Positions 18,308 through 27,825 of a stretch of 64,000 nt of DNA are shown piece after piece. Numbering within the stretch: position 1 is the stretch's first letter; the number at the start of each line of letters is the position of its first letter. Under the pieces are notes generated by a model. It searched no databases. It saw only the letters and a list, made by a program, of their open reading frames with translations, and was not told the origin of the DNA. Origin of the DNA: CAVQOB01 sp963714325 (GTDB lineage: Bacteria > Pseudomonadota > Alphaproteobacteria > Rhizobiales > Hyphomicrobiaceae); assembly GCA_963714325.1 (NCBI GenBank), contig CAVQOB010000003.1, positions 186,001 to 250,000 of the forward strand. Direction: 5' to 3'. A program made the translations under genes and the position numbers.

Positions 18308-18685
18308 TCACGCTCCGCTCTTGCAGAATGTGTCGTAGGCGGCTTTGTCCATCAGTGCGTCGAGTTCTTTGGGATTGGAGAGCTTGAGCTTGAAGAACCA
18401 GCCTTTGCCTTGGGCGTCTTCGTTGACGCGGGCCGGGGTGGCGGACAGGTCATCGTTGCCGGCGATGACCTCGCCAGAGACGGGGGCGTAGACGTCGCTT
18501 GCGGCCTTGACGCTTTCAACGACGGCGCAGGCTTCGCCGGCTTTGACCTTGCGGCCGATTTCGGGGAGTTCGACGAAGACAACGTCGCCGAGTTGGCCCT
18601 GTGCGTGATCGGTGATGCCGATAGTGGCGACATCGCCTTCGACGCGGATCCATTCGTGGTCTTTGGTGAATTTGTCGACGGGCAT
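18308..18685 (-). CDS. gcvH: Glycine cleavage system H protein
   Basis: A 125-residue lipoyl carrier. The lipoylation site is Lys60 in [19 protein letters not shown], and [20 protein letters not shown] is the standard N-terminal strand region. It shuttles the aminomethyl group from the P-protein to GcvT and is reoxidised by lipoamide dehydrogenase, which is not encoded in this window. It starts 26 bases after gcvT. Confidence 0.97.
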   Translation of the reverse strand: MPVDKFTKDHEWIRVEGDVATIGITDHAQGQLGDVVFVELPEIGRKVKAGEACAVVESVKAASDVYAPVSGEVIAGNDDLSATPARVNEDAQGKGWFFKLKLSNPKELDALMDKAAYDTFCKSGA

Positions 18686-18711
18686 TGCGATCTCCGGCTT
18701 CGGTTGGGTGA

Positions 18712-19866
18712 TCAGGCTTGGGGTTTGACATAGCGATGCGGGACGAACGGCAACGTGACGATCTCGGCGGGCAGTGGCTTGCCGCGGACCATGAGGTTGA
18801 TCCGGATGCCCGGCGTGGCGCAGTCGGCGTGGACGTACCCCATGGCGATGGGGCCGCTATCGGATGGTCCGAATCCGCCCGAAGTCACGGTGCCGATGCG
18901 ATCGCCCAGCACCGTGTAGATTTCAGTCCCTTCACGGGCGGGCGCGCGTCCGTCAGGTTTGATGCCGACGCGTTTTCTCTTCGGACTGTTCGCGAGTTCG
19001 GATTGGATGCGCGCGGCACCTGGGAATCCACCCTCGACGCGGCGGCGTTTTTGGATGGACCACGAGAGCCCCGCCTCAATCGGGCTCGTCGTCGTGTCGA
19101 TGTCGTGGCCGTAAAGGCAGAGGCCCGCTTCGAGACGGAGTGAATCGCGGGCTCCGAGGCCGATGGGTTGCGCGGTCGTATCTGAAAGCAGTGTTTTGGT
19201 CAGATCGACGACGCGCGTGGCTGGAACGGAAATCTCATAGCCATCTTCGCCGGTGTAGCCGGAGCGCGAAACGTGGGTTTCGATACCACCGATCGTCATA
19301 GCGCGCGTGGTCATGAAGCCGAGCGTTGCAGCGGCGGGGGCGAGGGTTGCGAGAACAGATGCGGCGGCGGGTCCCTGCAAGGCGATCAGTGCGCGGTCGT
19401 CGGCGATGGTTAGCGTGAGGCCGGTGGGCAATCGCCGGCGGATGTGGGCGTAGTCGGCGTCCTTGCAGCCGGCGTTGACGACGAGGAACAGGGTGCCATC
19501 GGATTTTGGATCGAATGCGCGGGTGATCATCAGATCATCAAGGATGCCACCATCTTCGGCGAGGAGTTGCGAGTAACGCTGCTGGCCGGGTTTGAGGTTC
19601 AGGATGTCAGCGGGGACGAGCGTTTCGAGCGCGCGGGCGACGGTTTCGTGACGGCCGTCACTCGAGATTAGATGGGCCTGTCCCATGTGACCGACATCGA
19701 ACAGACCGGCTTTTTCGCGGGTCCAGAGGTGTTCCTTGAGCACGCCGAGCGGATACTGAACGGGCATCTCGTAACCGGCGAACGGCACCATCTTGGCGCC
19801 GAGCGAAACGTGCAGATCGTAGAGCGGGGTGCGCTTGAGTGGTTGACTGGATGGGTCGGCGCTCAT
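18712..19866 (-). CDS. gcvT: Glycine cleavage system aminomethyltransferase (T protein)
   Basis: A 384-residue tetrahydrofolate-dependent aminomethyltransferase. Key features are [34 protein letters not shown], and [12 protein letters not shown], with [19 protein letters not shown] containing the folate-site residues. It is the first gene of the gcv operon. The ATG at 19866 is preceded by a tandem glycine riboswitch; a TTG codon immediately upstream is unlikely to be the start. Confidence 0.96.
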   Translation of the reverse strand: MSADPSSQPLKRTPLYDLHVSLGAKMVPFAGYEMPVQYPLGVLKEHLWTREKAGLFDVGHMGQAHLISSDGRHETVARALETLVPADILNLKPGQQRYSQLLAEDGGILDDLMITRAFDPKSDGTLFLVVNAGCKDADYAHIRRRLPTGLTLTIADDRALIALQGPAAASVLATLAPAAATLGFMTTRAMTIGGIETHVSRSGYTGEDGYEISVPATRVVDLTKTLLSDTTAQPIGLGARDSLRLEAGLCLYGHDIDTTTSPIEAGLSWSIQKRRRVEGGFPGAARIQSELANSPKRKRVGIKPDGRAPAREGTEIYTVLGDRIGTVTSGGFGPSDSGPIAMGYVHADCATPGIRINLMVRGKPLPAEIVTLPFVPHRYVKPQA

Positions 19867-19917
19867 CAAAATCCCGTCGCGGCTCTCCCCCAGTGCGCAG
19901 AATGCGCCCAGGTGCGA

Positions 19918-20150
19918 GCCCCCTCTGTCACGGGACCTGAGAGATTAGATTGGTGCCTGCCGATGGAGGCCTGAGGGCCACTGCGGTACAAACCAACAAC
20001 CCTTACCCCTTCGGTGGGTTCTGCGTTACCGCAAAGCCGCTTTCCAGAGCGTCATCTGACTGCGGTCCTTCTGCCTGAGAGGTTCCGGGGCGGTTGCTCC
20101 TTCGGCGTCGAACCAGCTCAACACGAGAGGGTCCGATCTCTTCCGTAGTC
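19918..20150 (-). ncRNA. Tandem glycine riboswitch controlling the gcv operon
   Basis: Reading the minus strand, two glycine aptamers follow one another. The first shows CCGAAGGAGCAACCG (20091-20105) and CTCTCAGGCAGAAGGACCG (20063-20081). The second shows CCGAAGGGGTAAGGG (20000-20014) and CTCTCAGGTCCCGTGACAGA (about 19923-19942). These are the conserved cores of Rfam-type gcvT elements, and the tandem architecture is known for this class. Glycine binding normally turns on gcv expression. The expression platform at 19867-19920 is unclear: GGCTC (19916-19920) can pair with GAGCC (19881-19885), next to a purine-rich GGGGGAGAG, which might control access to the start of gcvT. No obvious intrinsic terminator was seen. 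Confidence 0.93.
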
Positions 20151-20195
20151 ATCGTATGACTGAGATGCAAAGATGCACAGAGGTGTTTGGCGTTG

Positions 20196-21503
20196 TCAAT
20201 CGCCGCTCTTGGCGCCGCTCGCTTTCTCTTGTGCGTGAGCGGCTTCGCGCTTGCGGCGGCGCTCGGCGGCGACGTTGCGGATGTGGGCGCCGATCGCCGG
20301 ATTGATGCGTTCCAGGCGGGTGAAGTCGTCGCGATAAAGTTTTAAAAGCCGGCTTTTGGCCTGAGTGATAAAGGCGCCGGGCTGCGTTTCGTTGTCGAGC
20401 ATGGCAACGGTGCCGAAGAAATCGCCGGTCTCATAGTCGACGTTGCGTTCGCCATCGGTGAGGCGGACGTGCCCAGCGGCGACGAAGTACATGGCGTCGG
20501 CGGCGCTGCCGGCGGAGATCACCTCCGATTTGATCGGCAGGTTGGATGCGTGCAGCATCGGCATGACTTCGGCGACCTCGCGGGCGTCGAGTTCGCGCAG
20601 CAACGGGATGCGCGACATCAGCGACCAAGTGACGACGAAGTCGCGGCGGCCGACTTCCTGCGAGAAGCCGGTCGCGATGATGGCGACGGGCAGCGCCAGG
20701 ATGCAAAGTCCGCAAAGCATGGTGATCATTGCCCAGAGCTTGCCGAGCGGCGTGATCGGGGTGACGTCGCCATAACCGACGGTGGTGAGAGTGGTCATGG
20801 CCCAGTAGGCAGCGTCCGGGATGGTGCCGAATTTGTCCGGCTGGGCGTCGGCCTCGATGTAGTACATGCCAGTGGCGCTGATCAGAAGGGCTGCAAACAA
20901 GAGCAAGCCAGCGCCCATCAGGGTGTGGCGTTCGTTCGAGAGCACGCGCACAAGTGTATGCATCGCGGGCGAATAGCGTGCGAGCTTGAAGAAACGGAGG
21001 AGGCGCAGAACGCGCAGGATTCTGAGGTCGATGCTGACGAGTTGACCAAGGTAGAATGGCAGGATCGCCAACAGATCGATGATCAGATATGGGCGTTTCA
21101 TGAACGTCAGCCGCGCTTGCAACGGTGACATGCGCGAGAGAAACGGTATTTCGACGGCCGTCCATAGTCGGGCCAGATACTCCAGCGTGAAGATGGCGAC
21201 AGAGAAGAGTTCAAACCAGAAGAACCAGGGGCCGTAGGCGGCGTGGATCGATGGCACGGTTTCGGCAACGAAGGCGGCGATGTTGAGGAGAATGAGGAGC
21301 ACGAGAAACGAATCAAAGATCTGACTGGCGTGACTGTCGCCGCGACCGACCTCGATGATGTCGTGGATGCTGTGACGCACGCGCTTCAGCGCCGCTGCGT
21401 CGCGCCGGAGCGCGGATCGAACGTCGGTCCAAAAGTCGGCGAGCGTCGCATGCGGTTGCGGCGCGGCGCGTGGTGACGGAGCATTGGGGACGTCGTTGGC
21501 CAT
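20196..21503 (-). CDS. Voltage-gated-type potassium channel with C-terminal cyclic nucleotide-binding-like domain
   Basis: A 435-residue six-TM channel subunit. The voltage-sensor S1-S4 spans about residues 62-190, with an arginine-bearing S4 (RILRVLRLLRFFKLAR). The pore loop has the K+ filter TTVGYGD at 240-246, followed by S6. A cyclic-nucleotide-binding-like beta roll occupies ~300-410, as in MloK1-type channels. Its phosphate-binding cassette reads GDFFGTVAMLDNETQPGAF (360-378), where the family usually has Glu at the T365 position and Arg at Q374; both cAMP contacts are missing. Ligand gating may therefore be lost or altered. It lies upstream of the riboswitch on the same strand and is divergent from the MFS gene. 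Confidence 0.88.
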   Translation of the reverse strand: MANDVPNAPSPRAAPQPHATLADFWTDVRSALRRDAAALKRVRHSIHDIIEVGRGDSHASQIFDSFLVLLILLNIAAFVAETVPSIHAAYGPWFFWFELFSVAIFTLEYLARLWTAVEIPFLSRMSPLQARLTFMKRPYLIIDLLAILPFYLGQLVSIDLRILRVLRLLRFFKLARYSPAMHTLVRVLSNERHTLMGAGLLLFAALLISATGMYYIEADAQPDKFGTIPDAAYWAMTTLTTVGYGDVTPITPLGKLWAMITMLCGLCILALPVAIIATGFSQEVGRRDFVVTWSLMSRIPLLRELDAREVAEVMPMLHASNLPIKSEVISAGSAADAMYFVAAGHVRLTDGERNVDYETGDFFGTVAMLDNETQPGAFITQAKSRLLKLYRDDFTRLERINPAIGAHIRNVAAERRRKREAAHAQEKASGAKSGD

Positions 21504-21697
21504 GGGTGTACTCTGGGGGCTCCTGAAGTGTTACTGGGGCGTTACCGGTCCGCCACTGCGTCGACCACCTCGGTCAACATGCTGGCTCTGCGTCGATAGG
21601 GATAGGCTAGAATATGCGGTTTTGAGCGCAATCCGCAAATCCGGGTATGGCTACCGGCGAGAGTATGCTAACCGCCAGATGAAGCGGGAGGCATGCC

Positions 21698-22915
21698 ATG
21701 AACACGGGTATCGCGATATCGGGTGCCAATCGGCGGAATATTGGCTTGCTGGCGTTGGCGCAGGCCTTATTCCATTGCACACAAACCATGGCGATCGCGA
21801 CGACGCCGCTGGCGGCGCATGCCATGCTCGGCGTCGACAAGACGATGGCGACGGTGCCGATCTTTCTGGCGCACTTCGGACTCATGCTGACAACGCTGCC
21901 GGCGTCGCTGTTGATGGGGCGGATGGGGCGGCGTCTGGGGTTTACGCTTGGCGCGATGGCTGGGATCATCGGCGCGGGGGTTTCATTCCAGGCGATCTGG
22001 CAGCAGAGTTTCCCACTGTTGTGTATCGGCGCACTGCTGCAGGGCGTTTCGGCGGCGTTCGCCTGGCATTATCGCTTTGCGGCGACGGACGCGGCCGGCG
22101 ATGCGGCATCGCGCGCAAGAGCGATTTCCTATGTCATGGCGGGTGGCGTGCTCGCTGGGTTGATCGGTCCGCAGACCGCAAAGTGGGCGGTCGGGTGGTT
22201 CCATCCGGTGATGTTTGCTGGCGTCTACGTCATGACGGGATTGTTTTGCCTGGGCATGTTGCTGCTGGTGCAGTTCGTGCGCATTCCGGCCGGGGCGGTG
22301 GCCGACTATGGACGTGGCGGCCGGCCGATGGGGGAGATCATCAGGCAACCGGCCTTTCAGACGGCGGTCATCGCGTCAATGTTCGGCTATGCGGTCATGA
22401 CGCTGGTGATGTCGGCGACGCCACTCGCCATGCTCGGTTGTGGATTTGGATTTTCGGATAGTGCGACGGTTATTCAAGCGCACGTCATTGCGATGTTTCT
22501 GCCGTCATTCTTTACCGGCCATCTGATCAGCCGGTTTGGCGTTCTCAAGATTATCGGCCTGGGTGCGCTGATCGAAGTCGCCTGCGCGGCGGTCAACCTG
22601 GCTGGAATCGGGTTCGGCAATTTCTTCATCGCCAATCTGCTGGTTGGGCTCGGCTGGAATTTCACCTACATCGGCGGCTCGACGCTGCTGACATCGACCT
22701 ACAAACCAGAAGAGCGGGCGAAGGTGCAGGGAACGCATGACTTCTGTGTTTATGCGATGACGGCAACGGCGGCGGCGTTGTCGGGCACGTTGCAGGCGAC
22801 GGCGGGATGGGCGGTTATCAATATGGTCGCCGTTCCGTTGCTGGCGATTGTGCTGGCGGCGGTCGTGCGATTGCATTTTAAGCAGCAGATTGTGGTGGCC
22901 GCTACGTCGCGGTGA
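21698..22915 (+). CDS. Major facilitator superfamily transporter
   Basis: A 405-residue protein with about twelve hydrophobic segments. A loop 2-3 motif (LMGRMGRRLGFTLGAM) matches the MFS signature GxLxDRxGRR-x. The substrate cannot be told from the sequence. GGGAGG lies 7 bases before the ATG. It stands alone between a divergent K+ channel gene and a convergent MlrC-like gene, 12 bases apart at the 3' ends. Confidence 0.86.
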   Translation: MNTGIAISGANRRNIGLLALAQALFHCTQTMAIATTPLAAHAMLGVDKTMATVPIFLAHFGLMLTTLPASLLMGRMGRRLGFTLGAMAGIIGAGVSFQAIWQQSFPLLCIGALLQGVSAAFAWHYRFAATDAAGDAASRARAISYVMAGGVLAGLIGPQTAKWAVGWFHPVMFAGVYVMTGLFCLGMLLLVQFVRIPAGAVADYGRGGRPMGEIIRQPAFQTAVIASMFGYAVMTLVMSATPLAMLGCGFGFSDSATVIQAHVIAMFLPSFFTGHLISRFGVLKIIGLGALIEVACAAVNLAGIGFGNFFIANLLVGLGWNFTYIGGSTLLTSTYKPEERAKVQGTHDFCVYAMTATAAALSGTLQATAGWAVINMVAVPLLAIVLAAVVRLHFKQQIVVAATSR

Positions 22916-22927
22916 TGACTGCTGATC

Positions 22928-24445
22928 TCACGTCAGATCGATCGGGAAAATCGGGCGGGGGATGCGGGTGTAAGGGAGCGCCTTGAAGTCGTTGGACATG
23001 ACGCCGCCGCCGTCATCGACGACGACGATTTCGGCGGCAATCGGCGCGTAGGCAGCGCGGAAGTGCTGCGAGGACTTCACCACCAGCACGGATTTGCGCT
23101 CAGGCTCGATGCCACCGATGCGGAAGAACATCCGGTCGTAGTTCTGGAAACGACGAGAGGCGATGACAACGTCGATGCCGCTGTTACCGTCGGCATCAAT
23201 GCCGGCGATGCGGACGGTGGCGGTTGGTCCCATATCAATGGCGAGACCTTGGAGCATCGGACCTTCGAGCTTAAAGCGCCCGTCGCAGAGATGCCGGACG
23301 GTTGCTGTGGTTTTGATTGGTGCACCGAAGGCGGGATCGACCTTGCCGCCGAGTTCCAGCGACAGCGTCGCGCCAACGCCGGCGGCTGTACAGGCGGCTG
23401 CACTTGCGGGGTCGTAGAGGGCGGCGAGGGCGGCATTGTCGAGCTTCGCCTCGATCATGGCGCGCAGCAGGGATGTCGTGTCGCCGTAGCCGCCCCCGCC
23501 GGGATTGTCGGCGTAATCGGCAATGACAACGGGTTTTCCGGGTTTGCCGCGCGCGCGGGCGGTGGCGATGGCCGAGGCAATGGAGGTAGTGGTGACGGTG
23601 GTGCGATGGCGCGTTGTCCAGATGTCCTCGGCCATGGCGTTGGCCGCTGCTTGAAACCGGGGATGGGCGCCGTAGGCGACGATGACGATGGATGGTCCGA
23701 CTTCGGCAATGTCGGACCAGGCGAAGCCGGCATTGACAGAGACGGAAAGGATGCCTGGATCGGAGCGCATGAGGGCGTCGCCCTTGGCGAGCAGCTCGGT
23801 CATCGGGCCGGGGGCGGTGGTGCGGCCGGCATCTACGCCGATCAGCATTTTTTGCGGGGGGCGCGCAAGGAAGGATTTGGGACGGATTTCGCCGTTGAGT
23901 GCGCGGGCCGTCAATTCAACGAGACGCTGACCGGTGTCGGCCATATCGATGTGAGGGTAGGTCCGATAGCTGACCAGCATGTCGGCTTCGCTGACCATCA
24001 ATTCGGTGACGTTGGTGTGCAGATCGAGCGTTGCGCCAATCAGGACCTTGTGACCGACTTTGGCGCGCAATCGCTGCAGCAGGGTGCCTTCGCCGTCGTC
24101 GGTGTGCTCGGCGACCATAGCGCCGTGGAGATTGAGCAGGATCGCATCGAGCGGGATAGCATTGGCGGCGGCGTCGACGATCTCATTGGCGATGGCGTCG
24201 TAAGTGTCGCGGGTCAGTTTGCCGGACGGTGTCGCGTCGGCAGCGAGTGAGAGTACGGCTTCCCAGCCGTGCCGTTTCGCGCCATCGAGGAAGGCGGCGA
24301 TCTCGGTGTTAGTACCCGTGAAGGCTTCACGGATTGCGGCGCCGCGATGGAAGCCGCGCGCACGATAGGAATTGAGAGTTGTCGGCAGCTTCGAGAAGGT
24401 GTTGGTTTCGTGCTTGAACCCGGCGATCAGAACGCGCTTTGTCAT
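22928..24445 (-). CDS. M81 family metallopeptidase-like protein (MlrC-like)
   Basis: A 505-residue protein with the N-terminal M81 (DUF1485) domain and C-terminal MlrC domain. Candidate zinc ligands lie in GFKHETNTFSK (His12), NLHGAMV and DLHTNVT. MlrC was described from microcystin degradation, but most homologues stand beside carboxylate-type or amino-acid-type transporters and have unknown substrates. Here it is the last gene after a Bug protein (9-base gap) and a LysR regulator, all on the minus strand, so it probably processes a compound captured by that Bug protein. Confidence 0.88.
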   Translation of the reverse strand: MTKRVLIAGFKHETNTFSKLPTTLNSYRARGFHRGAAIREAFTGTNTEIAAFLDGAKRHGWEAVLSLAADATPSGKLTRDTYDAIANEIVDAAANAIPLDAILLNLHGAMVAEHTDDGEGTLLQRLRAKVGHKVLIGATLDLHTNVTELMVSEADMLVSYRTYPHIDMADTGQRLVELTARALNGEIRPKSFLARPPQKMLIGVDAGRTTAPGPMTELLAKGDALMRSDPGILSVSVNAGFAWSDIAEVGPSIVIVAYGAHPRFQAAANAMAEDIWTTRHRTTVTTTSIASAIATARARGKPGKPVVIADYADNPGGGGYGDTTSLLRAMIEAKLDNAALAALYDPASAAACTAAGVGATLSLELGGKVDPAFGAPIKTTATVRHLCDGRFKLEGPMLQGLAIDMGPTATVRIAGIDADGNSGIDVVIASRRFQNYDRMFFRIGGIEPERKSVLVVKSSQHFRAAYAPIAAEIVVVDDGGGVMSNDFKALPYTRIPRPIFPIDLT

Positions 24446-24454
24446 GGCAAACCT

Positions 24455-25429
24455 CTACTCGACTTTGACGCCGGCTGACTTGATGACGTCGGCCCACTTT
24501 TTGAATTCAGCGGCTTGGTAGTCGGCAAATGCCTGTCCGTCGCGGACGTTGACGGCAATGCCGAGCTTGATGGCGTTGGCGCGCGCATCGGGCTTGGCCA
24601 TCGCGGCCGTAACAGCGCTGCGGAGGCGGTCGAGGTTGGCGGGCGGTATGGCGGCTGGGGCGAAGAGGGCGAGCCACGCGTCGCCTTCCGAGCCGGTGAC
24701 GCCCTGCGTCTTGAGCAGTGGCACGGCCGGGAGCTGTGGCGAGGCGCTGTCTGAGGCGACGGCGAGGGCCAGCATTTCGCCAGCTTGAATCTGGCCGAGG
24801 ACGGTTGGCACGGTCGCGAACGAAAGGTCGATCCGCTCGGCGACGATTTCCAGCGCAAGCGGCGCCGAGCCGCGGAAGGGGATGTGCACGACGTTGATGC
24901 CGGTGCGCGATTTGAACAGTTCGAGCGTCAGATGCGAACCGGAGCCGACACCGGTTGATCCGGCATTCAATTTGCCGGGTTCTTTCTTGGCCAACGCGAT
25001 CAATTCCGCGACGGATTTGACGCCGAGCGACTTGCGCACGACGAGGACGTGCTGGAGATCGGCCAGGCCCGCAATGGGCACGAAATCCTTGATCGGATCG
25101 TAACCGGGGTCTTTCAGCAGATAGGCGTTGGTGACGTGGGTCTGGTTGGTGCCGAGCACGATGGCGTGGCCATCGGCCTCTCCTTTGGCGACGTCCTTGG
25201 TGCCGACGGCGCCGGATGCGCCGGCCTTGTTTTCGACGATGACGGACTGGCCGAGGCTTGACTGCATTTCAGCGGCGATGATGCGGGCGAGCGTGTCGGT
25301 TGGACCACCGGCCGGGTAAGGCACCACTATGCGCAGTTGTTTCGATGGGAAGGATTGAGCGAACGCCATCGAGGGCGTCAAAGCCGTAGCGGTTATGAGC
25401 CCGGTCATCAGTCTGCGCGAGATGATCAT
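24455..25429 (-). CDS. Bug/TctC-family periplasmic substrate-binding protein
   Basis: A 324-residue exported binding protein. Signal peptide: MIISRRLMTGLITATALTPSMAFAQ. The ligand loops are LRIVVPYPAGGPTDTLARIIAAE and VENKAGASGAVGTK. TctAB membrane components are absent. It lies 9 bases upstream of the MlrC-like gene, and a LysR-type regulator gene is next upstream on the same strand. Confidence 0.92.
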   Translation of the reverse strand: MIISRRLMTGLITATALTPSMAFAQSFPSKQLRIVVPYPAGGPTDTLARIIAAEMQSSLGQSVIVENKAGASGAVGTKDVAKGEADGHAIVLGTNQTHVTNAYLLKDPGYDPIKDFVPIAGLADLQHVLVVRKSLGVKSVAELIALAKKEPGKLNAGSTGVGSGSHLTLELFKSRTGINVVHIPFRGSAPLALEIVAERIDLSFATVPTVLGQIQAGEMLALAVASDSASPQLPAVPLLKTQGVTGSEGDAWLALFAPAAIPPANLDRLRSAVTAAMAKPDARANAIKLGIAVNVRDGQAFADYQAAEFKKWADVIKSAGVKVE

Positions 25430-25539
25430 GCGGTGTCCTTGGATTGCGGCGCATTGCTGCTTGCCGTAGACACTATAGGGGGCGCAGGAAAAGAAAAAGC
25501 CGGCAGCGAGCAGCTAAACTCGCGCCGACTTTGAAGTGT

Positions 25540-25559
25540 TCCCATCCAGGCGGATGGGA
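25540..25559. promoter_or_regulatory. Perfect palindrome between lysR and Bug genes (candidate operator or hairpin)
   Basis: TCCCATCC and GGATGGGA flank a 4-base centre, giving 8-base perfect arms in the 269-base gap between the LysR gene and the Bug gene. It may be an operator or a transcript hairpin; no T tract follows on the minus strand, so a terminator is unlikely. The rest of the gap (25430-25698) holds no gene I can support. Confidence 0.35.
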
Positions 25560-25698
25560 GGAAGGCGTCTAAGGGAGGAACGACCTTCGCTCACTGTTCG
25601 TCACAGCTGCTGGAGGTTGCTGCCGTGTGGCGTGTGGCACAACATGGATGTTCGCATGCGAGATATGCAGCATGCGCATGTCCATCCCAGGCAACGCC

Positions 25699-26589
25699 TC
25701 AGAACTTCCACTGGCGCGCTTTGGTGACCAGAAAATCCCTGAAAACTTGGACTTTCTTGGCAGTCTTGAGTTCCTCGGGGTAAACAAAATAGCTCTGCAT
25801 ATTGGGGAGTTCGACGTCGCGCAGGACGGGGACCAGATCGGTTTCCTCATCGGTCAAGTAATCGGGAATGAGACCGACGCCGAGGCCTGCACGCAGCGCA
25901 TACTTCAAAGCGAGCACGCTATTGGCCATGAAGGCCGGTGTGCGCGGTTCAAGGCCTTCGCGGCCGGCGAGTTCGAGCCAGCGAATAGCGGAGAGGTGAG
26001 GTTGGGGTGTGCCGCTGTAGGAGACGATCCGGTGCTTGTCGAGCTGATCGAGCGACTGCGGCGCGCCGTAGCGCTTGACGTAGTGGGTCGATGCGTAGGC
26101 GTGGATGTGCATTGTGAACAGCGGCCGGCGAATGAGATCGCTCTGCTGTGGCTCACTGGTCCAGATGGCAACGTCGGCGGCGCGCATGGAGATGTCGATC
26201 TGCTCGTCGTTGAGGATCAGTTCGACGCGGATCTCCGGGTATAAATCCATGAACTCGCGTAGGCGCTGGGTGACCCAGACGGTGCCGAGTCCGGTGGGCG
26301 TGGTGATGCGCAGATCGCCTGATGGTTTGGTTGTTGCGTCGGTGAGCAATGTCTCGGCGGTCGCGAGCTTGCCAAGAATTTCACTGGCGGTTCGGAAGAG
26401 CAGTTCGCCCTGCTCGGTCAGGACGAGGCCGCGGGCATGGCGATGAAAGAGTGCGACCTTGAGGTCCTTCTCCAACGATGACACCTGACGGCTGACGGCT
26501 GATTGGCTCATGCGCAGGCTTTCGCCGGCATGGGTAAAACTGCCTGCCTCGGCGGCGGCGTGGAAGATGCGCAGTTTGTCCCAATCCAT
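25699..26589 (-). CDS. LysR-family transcriptional regulator
   Basis: A 296-residue LTTR. The N-terminal helix-turn-helix is MDWDKLRIFHAAAEAGSFTHAGESLRMSQSAVSRQVSSLE, with the rest a periplasmic-binding-like effector domain (about residues 90-290). The next genes on the same strand are the Bug and MlrC-like genes, its likely targets, although LTTRs more often sit divergent from their target. This regulator type is well conserved in alphaproteobacteria and may instead have an independent role. Confidence 0.92.
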   Translation of the reverse strand: MDWDKLRIFHAAAEAGSFTHAGESLRMSQSAVSRQVSSLEKDLKVALFHRHARGLVLTEQGELLFRTASEILGKLATAETLLTDATTKPSGDLRITTPTGLGTVWVTQRLREFMDLYPEIRVELILNDEQIDISMRAADVAIWTSEPQQSDLIRRPLFTMHIHAYASTHYVKRYGAPQSLDQLDKHRIVSYSGTPQPHLSAIRWLELAGREGLEPRTPAFMANSVLALKYALRAGLGVGLIPDYLTDEETDLVPVLRDVELPNMQSYFVYPEELKTAKKVQVFRDFLVTKARQWKF

Positions 26590-26827
26590 GGGTTCGATCC
26601 TGGCGGTTGGCGGTGGTCACAGCGCAAGCGCAAATGTATTGCGCCCTAACGTTGGTGCACGATGGTGCTAGCGGTGCGATATCGGGATGACAGGCTTTGG
26701 CGTGCTATGCGCCTGGAGCATACCATCGCGGGATTGCAAGGCAAGTCCCTGCATAGCTTGTATCGGCGACCACGCGTTTTCGCGGTAGCGGATGTCGATC
26801 ACTGCGGGAGCCAGCGACGGATTGCCT
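26590..26827. other. Intergenic region, no gene seen
   Basis: This 238-base gap separates the LysR start from the pit stop codon. I see short inverted repeats such as CAAGCGCAAATGTATTGCG but no convincing ORF, RNA or terminator. Confidence 0.4.
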
Positions 26828-27820
26828 TTAAAACAGCCGATTGGCAATCAGGGCGGCGATGAAGGCGATGACACCGCAGACGGGGAAGGTGATGATCCAG
26901 GCCAAGACAATGCGTTTGAGTACCCCCCAGCGGACGTCGCCGATACGCTTGGATGCGCCGACACCGACGATGCAACTGGTGATGGTGTGCGTCGTCGATA
27001 GCGGGATGCCGAACATCGAGGCGACGAAAATTGTGGTTGAAGCCGAGGCCTCAGCGACGAAGCCCTGCCAGGAGACAATGCGCGTCATCTTAGCGCCAAT
27101 GGTCTCGATGATTTTCCAACCGCCGGCGGCGGTGCCGATGCCCATGGTCGCGGCGCACAGGATCATCACCCAGATCGGGATTTCGAACTTCGATGTTGCG
27201 CCACCCAGGAAGAGGGTCAGGGCGAAGACACCCATGAACTTCTGGCCGTCGTTGAGACCATGATTGAAGGCCATGAAGCCCGCTGAAACGATCTGCAAAC
27301 GATCAAACAGCCGCTTGGCGCGGGCGGGTCGCATCGGGCCTGCAAATCGGATGATGGCCTTGCCGAGCAGGATCGATGCGCAAAAGCCGAAGGGCACGGC
27401 GCACAGCATGCCGATGATGACCTTGGTCCAACCGGACCATTGCAATGCGGAAAAGCCACCACCGGCGAGGCCAGCGCCGGCCAGACCCGCGAGCAGGGCA
27501 TGCGATTTCGAGATCGGCATGCCGATCTTGGCGGCAAATCCACCCCAGACGATGATGGCGATCATTGCGGCTGTGATGGCGGGCAAGGTGAGGACGGAGG
27601 ATTCGACGATGCCCTTGCCGACGGTGGCGGCGACGGCAGTCCCGGCCATGGCACCAACAGCGTTGAGAACGACCGCCATCGCAACGGCTGAGCGTGGCGA
27701 CATCACACCGGTCGAGACGACCGTGGCGATGGCATTGGGCGCGTCGGTCCAGCCATTGATGAATTCGGCAATGAGAACGGCGGTCAGCGCAATGGCCAAC
27801 GCCAGTGTCAGCGTCGTCAT
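26828..27820 (-). CDS. pit: PiT-family inorganic phosphate transporter
   Basis: A 330-residue polytopic membrane protein. The PiT signatures are duplicated as expected: GWTDAPNAIATVVSTGVMSPRSA at the N-terminus and the second half with FNHGLNDGQKFMGVF and GIPLSTTHTI. It imports phosphate as a metal-phosphate complex with protons. The ATG at 27820 overlaps the end of the DUF47 gene; a TTG nine bases upstream is less likely. Confidence 0.92.
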   Translation of the reverse strand: MTTLTLALAIALTAVLIAEFINGWTDAPNAIATVVSTGVMSPRSAVAMAVVLNAVGAMAGTAVAATVGKGIVESSVLTLPAITAAMIAIIVWGGFAAKIGMPISKSHALLAGLAGAGLAGGGFSALQWSGWTKVIIGMLCAVPFGFCASILLGKAIIRFAGPMRPARAKRLFDRLQIVSAGFMAFNHGLNDGQKFMGVFALTLFLGGATSKFEIPIWVMILCAATMGIGTAAGGWKIIETIGAKMTRIVSWQGFVAEASASTTIFVASMFGIPLSTTHTITSCIVGVGASKRIGDVRWGVLKRIVLAWIITFPVCGVIAFIAALIANRLF

Positions 27821-27825
27821 GGAGA

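Noticed and set aside
23063..24250. 395-codon plus-strand open frame over the MlrC-like gene
   Set aside because: Gly/Asp/Val-rich shadow of a well-supported minus-strand gene.
25569..25685. Short His-containing frame after the LysR gene as a leader peptide
   Set aside because: Only four scattered His residues, no terminator-antiterminator pair, and no histidine gene downstream.
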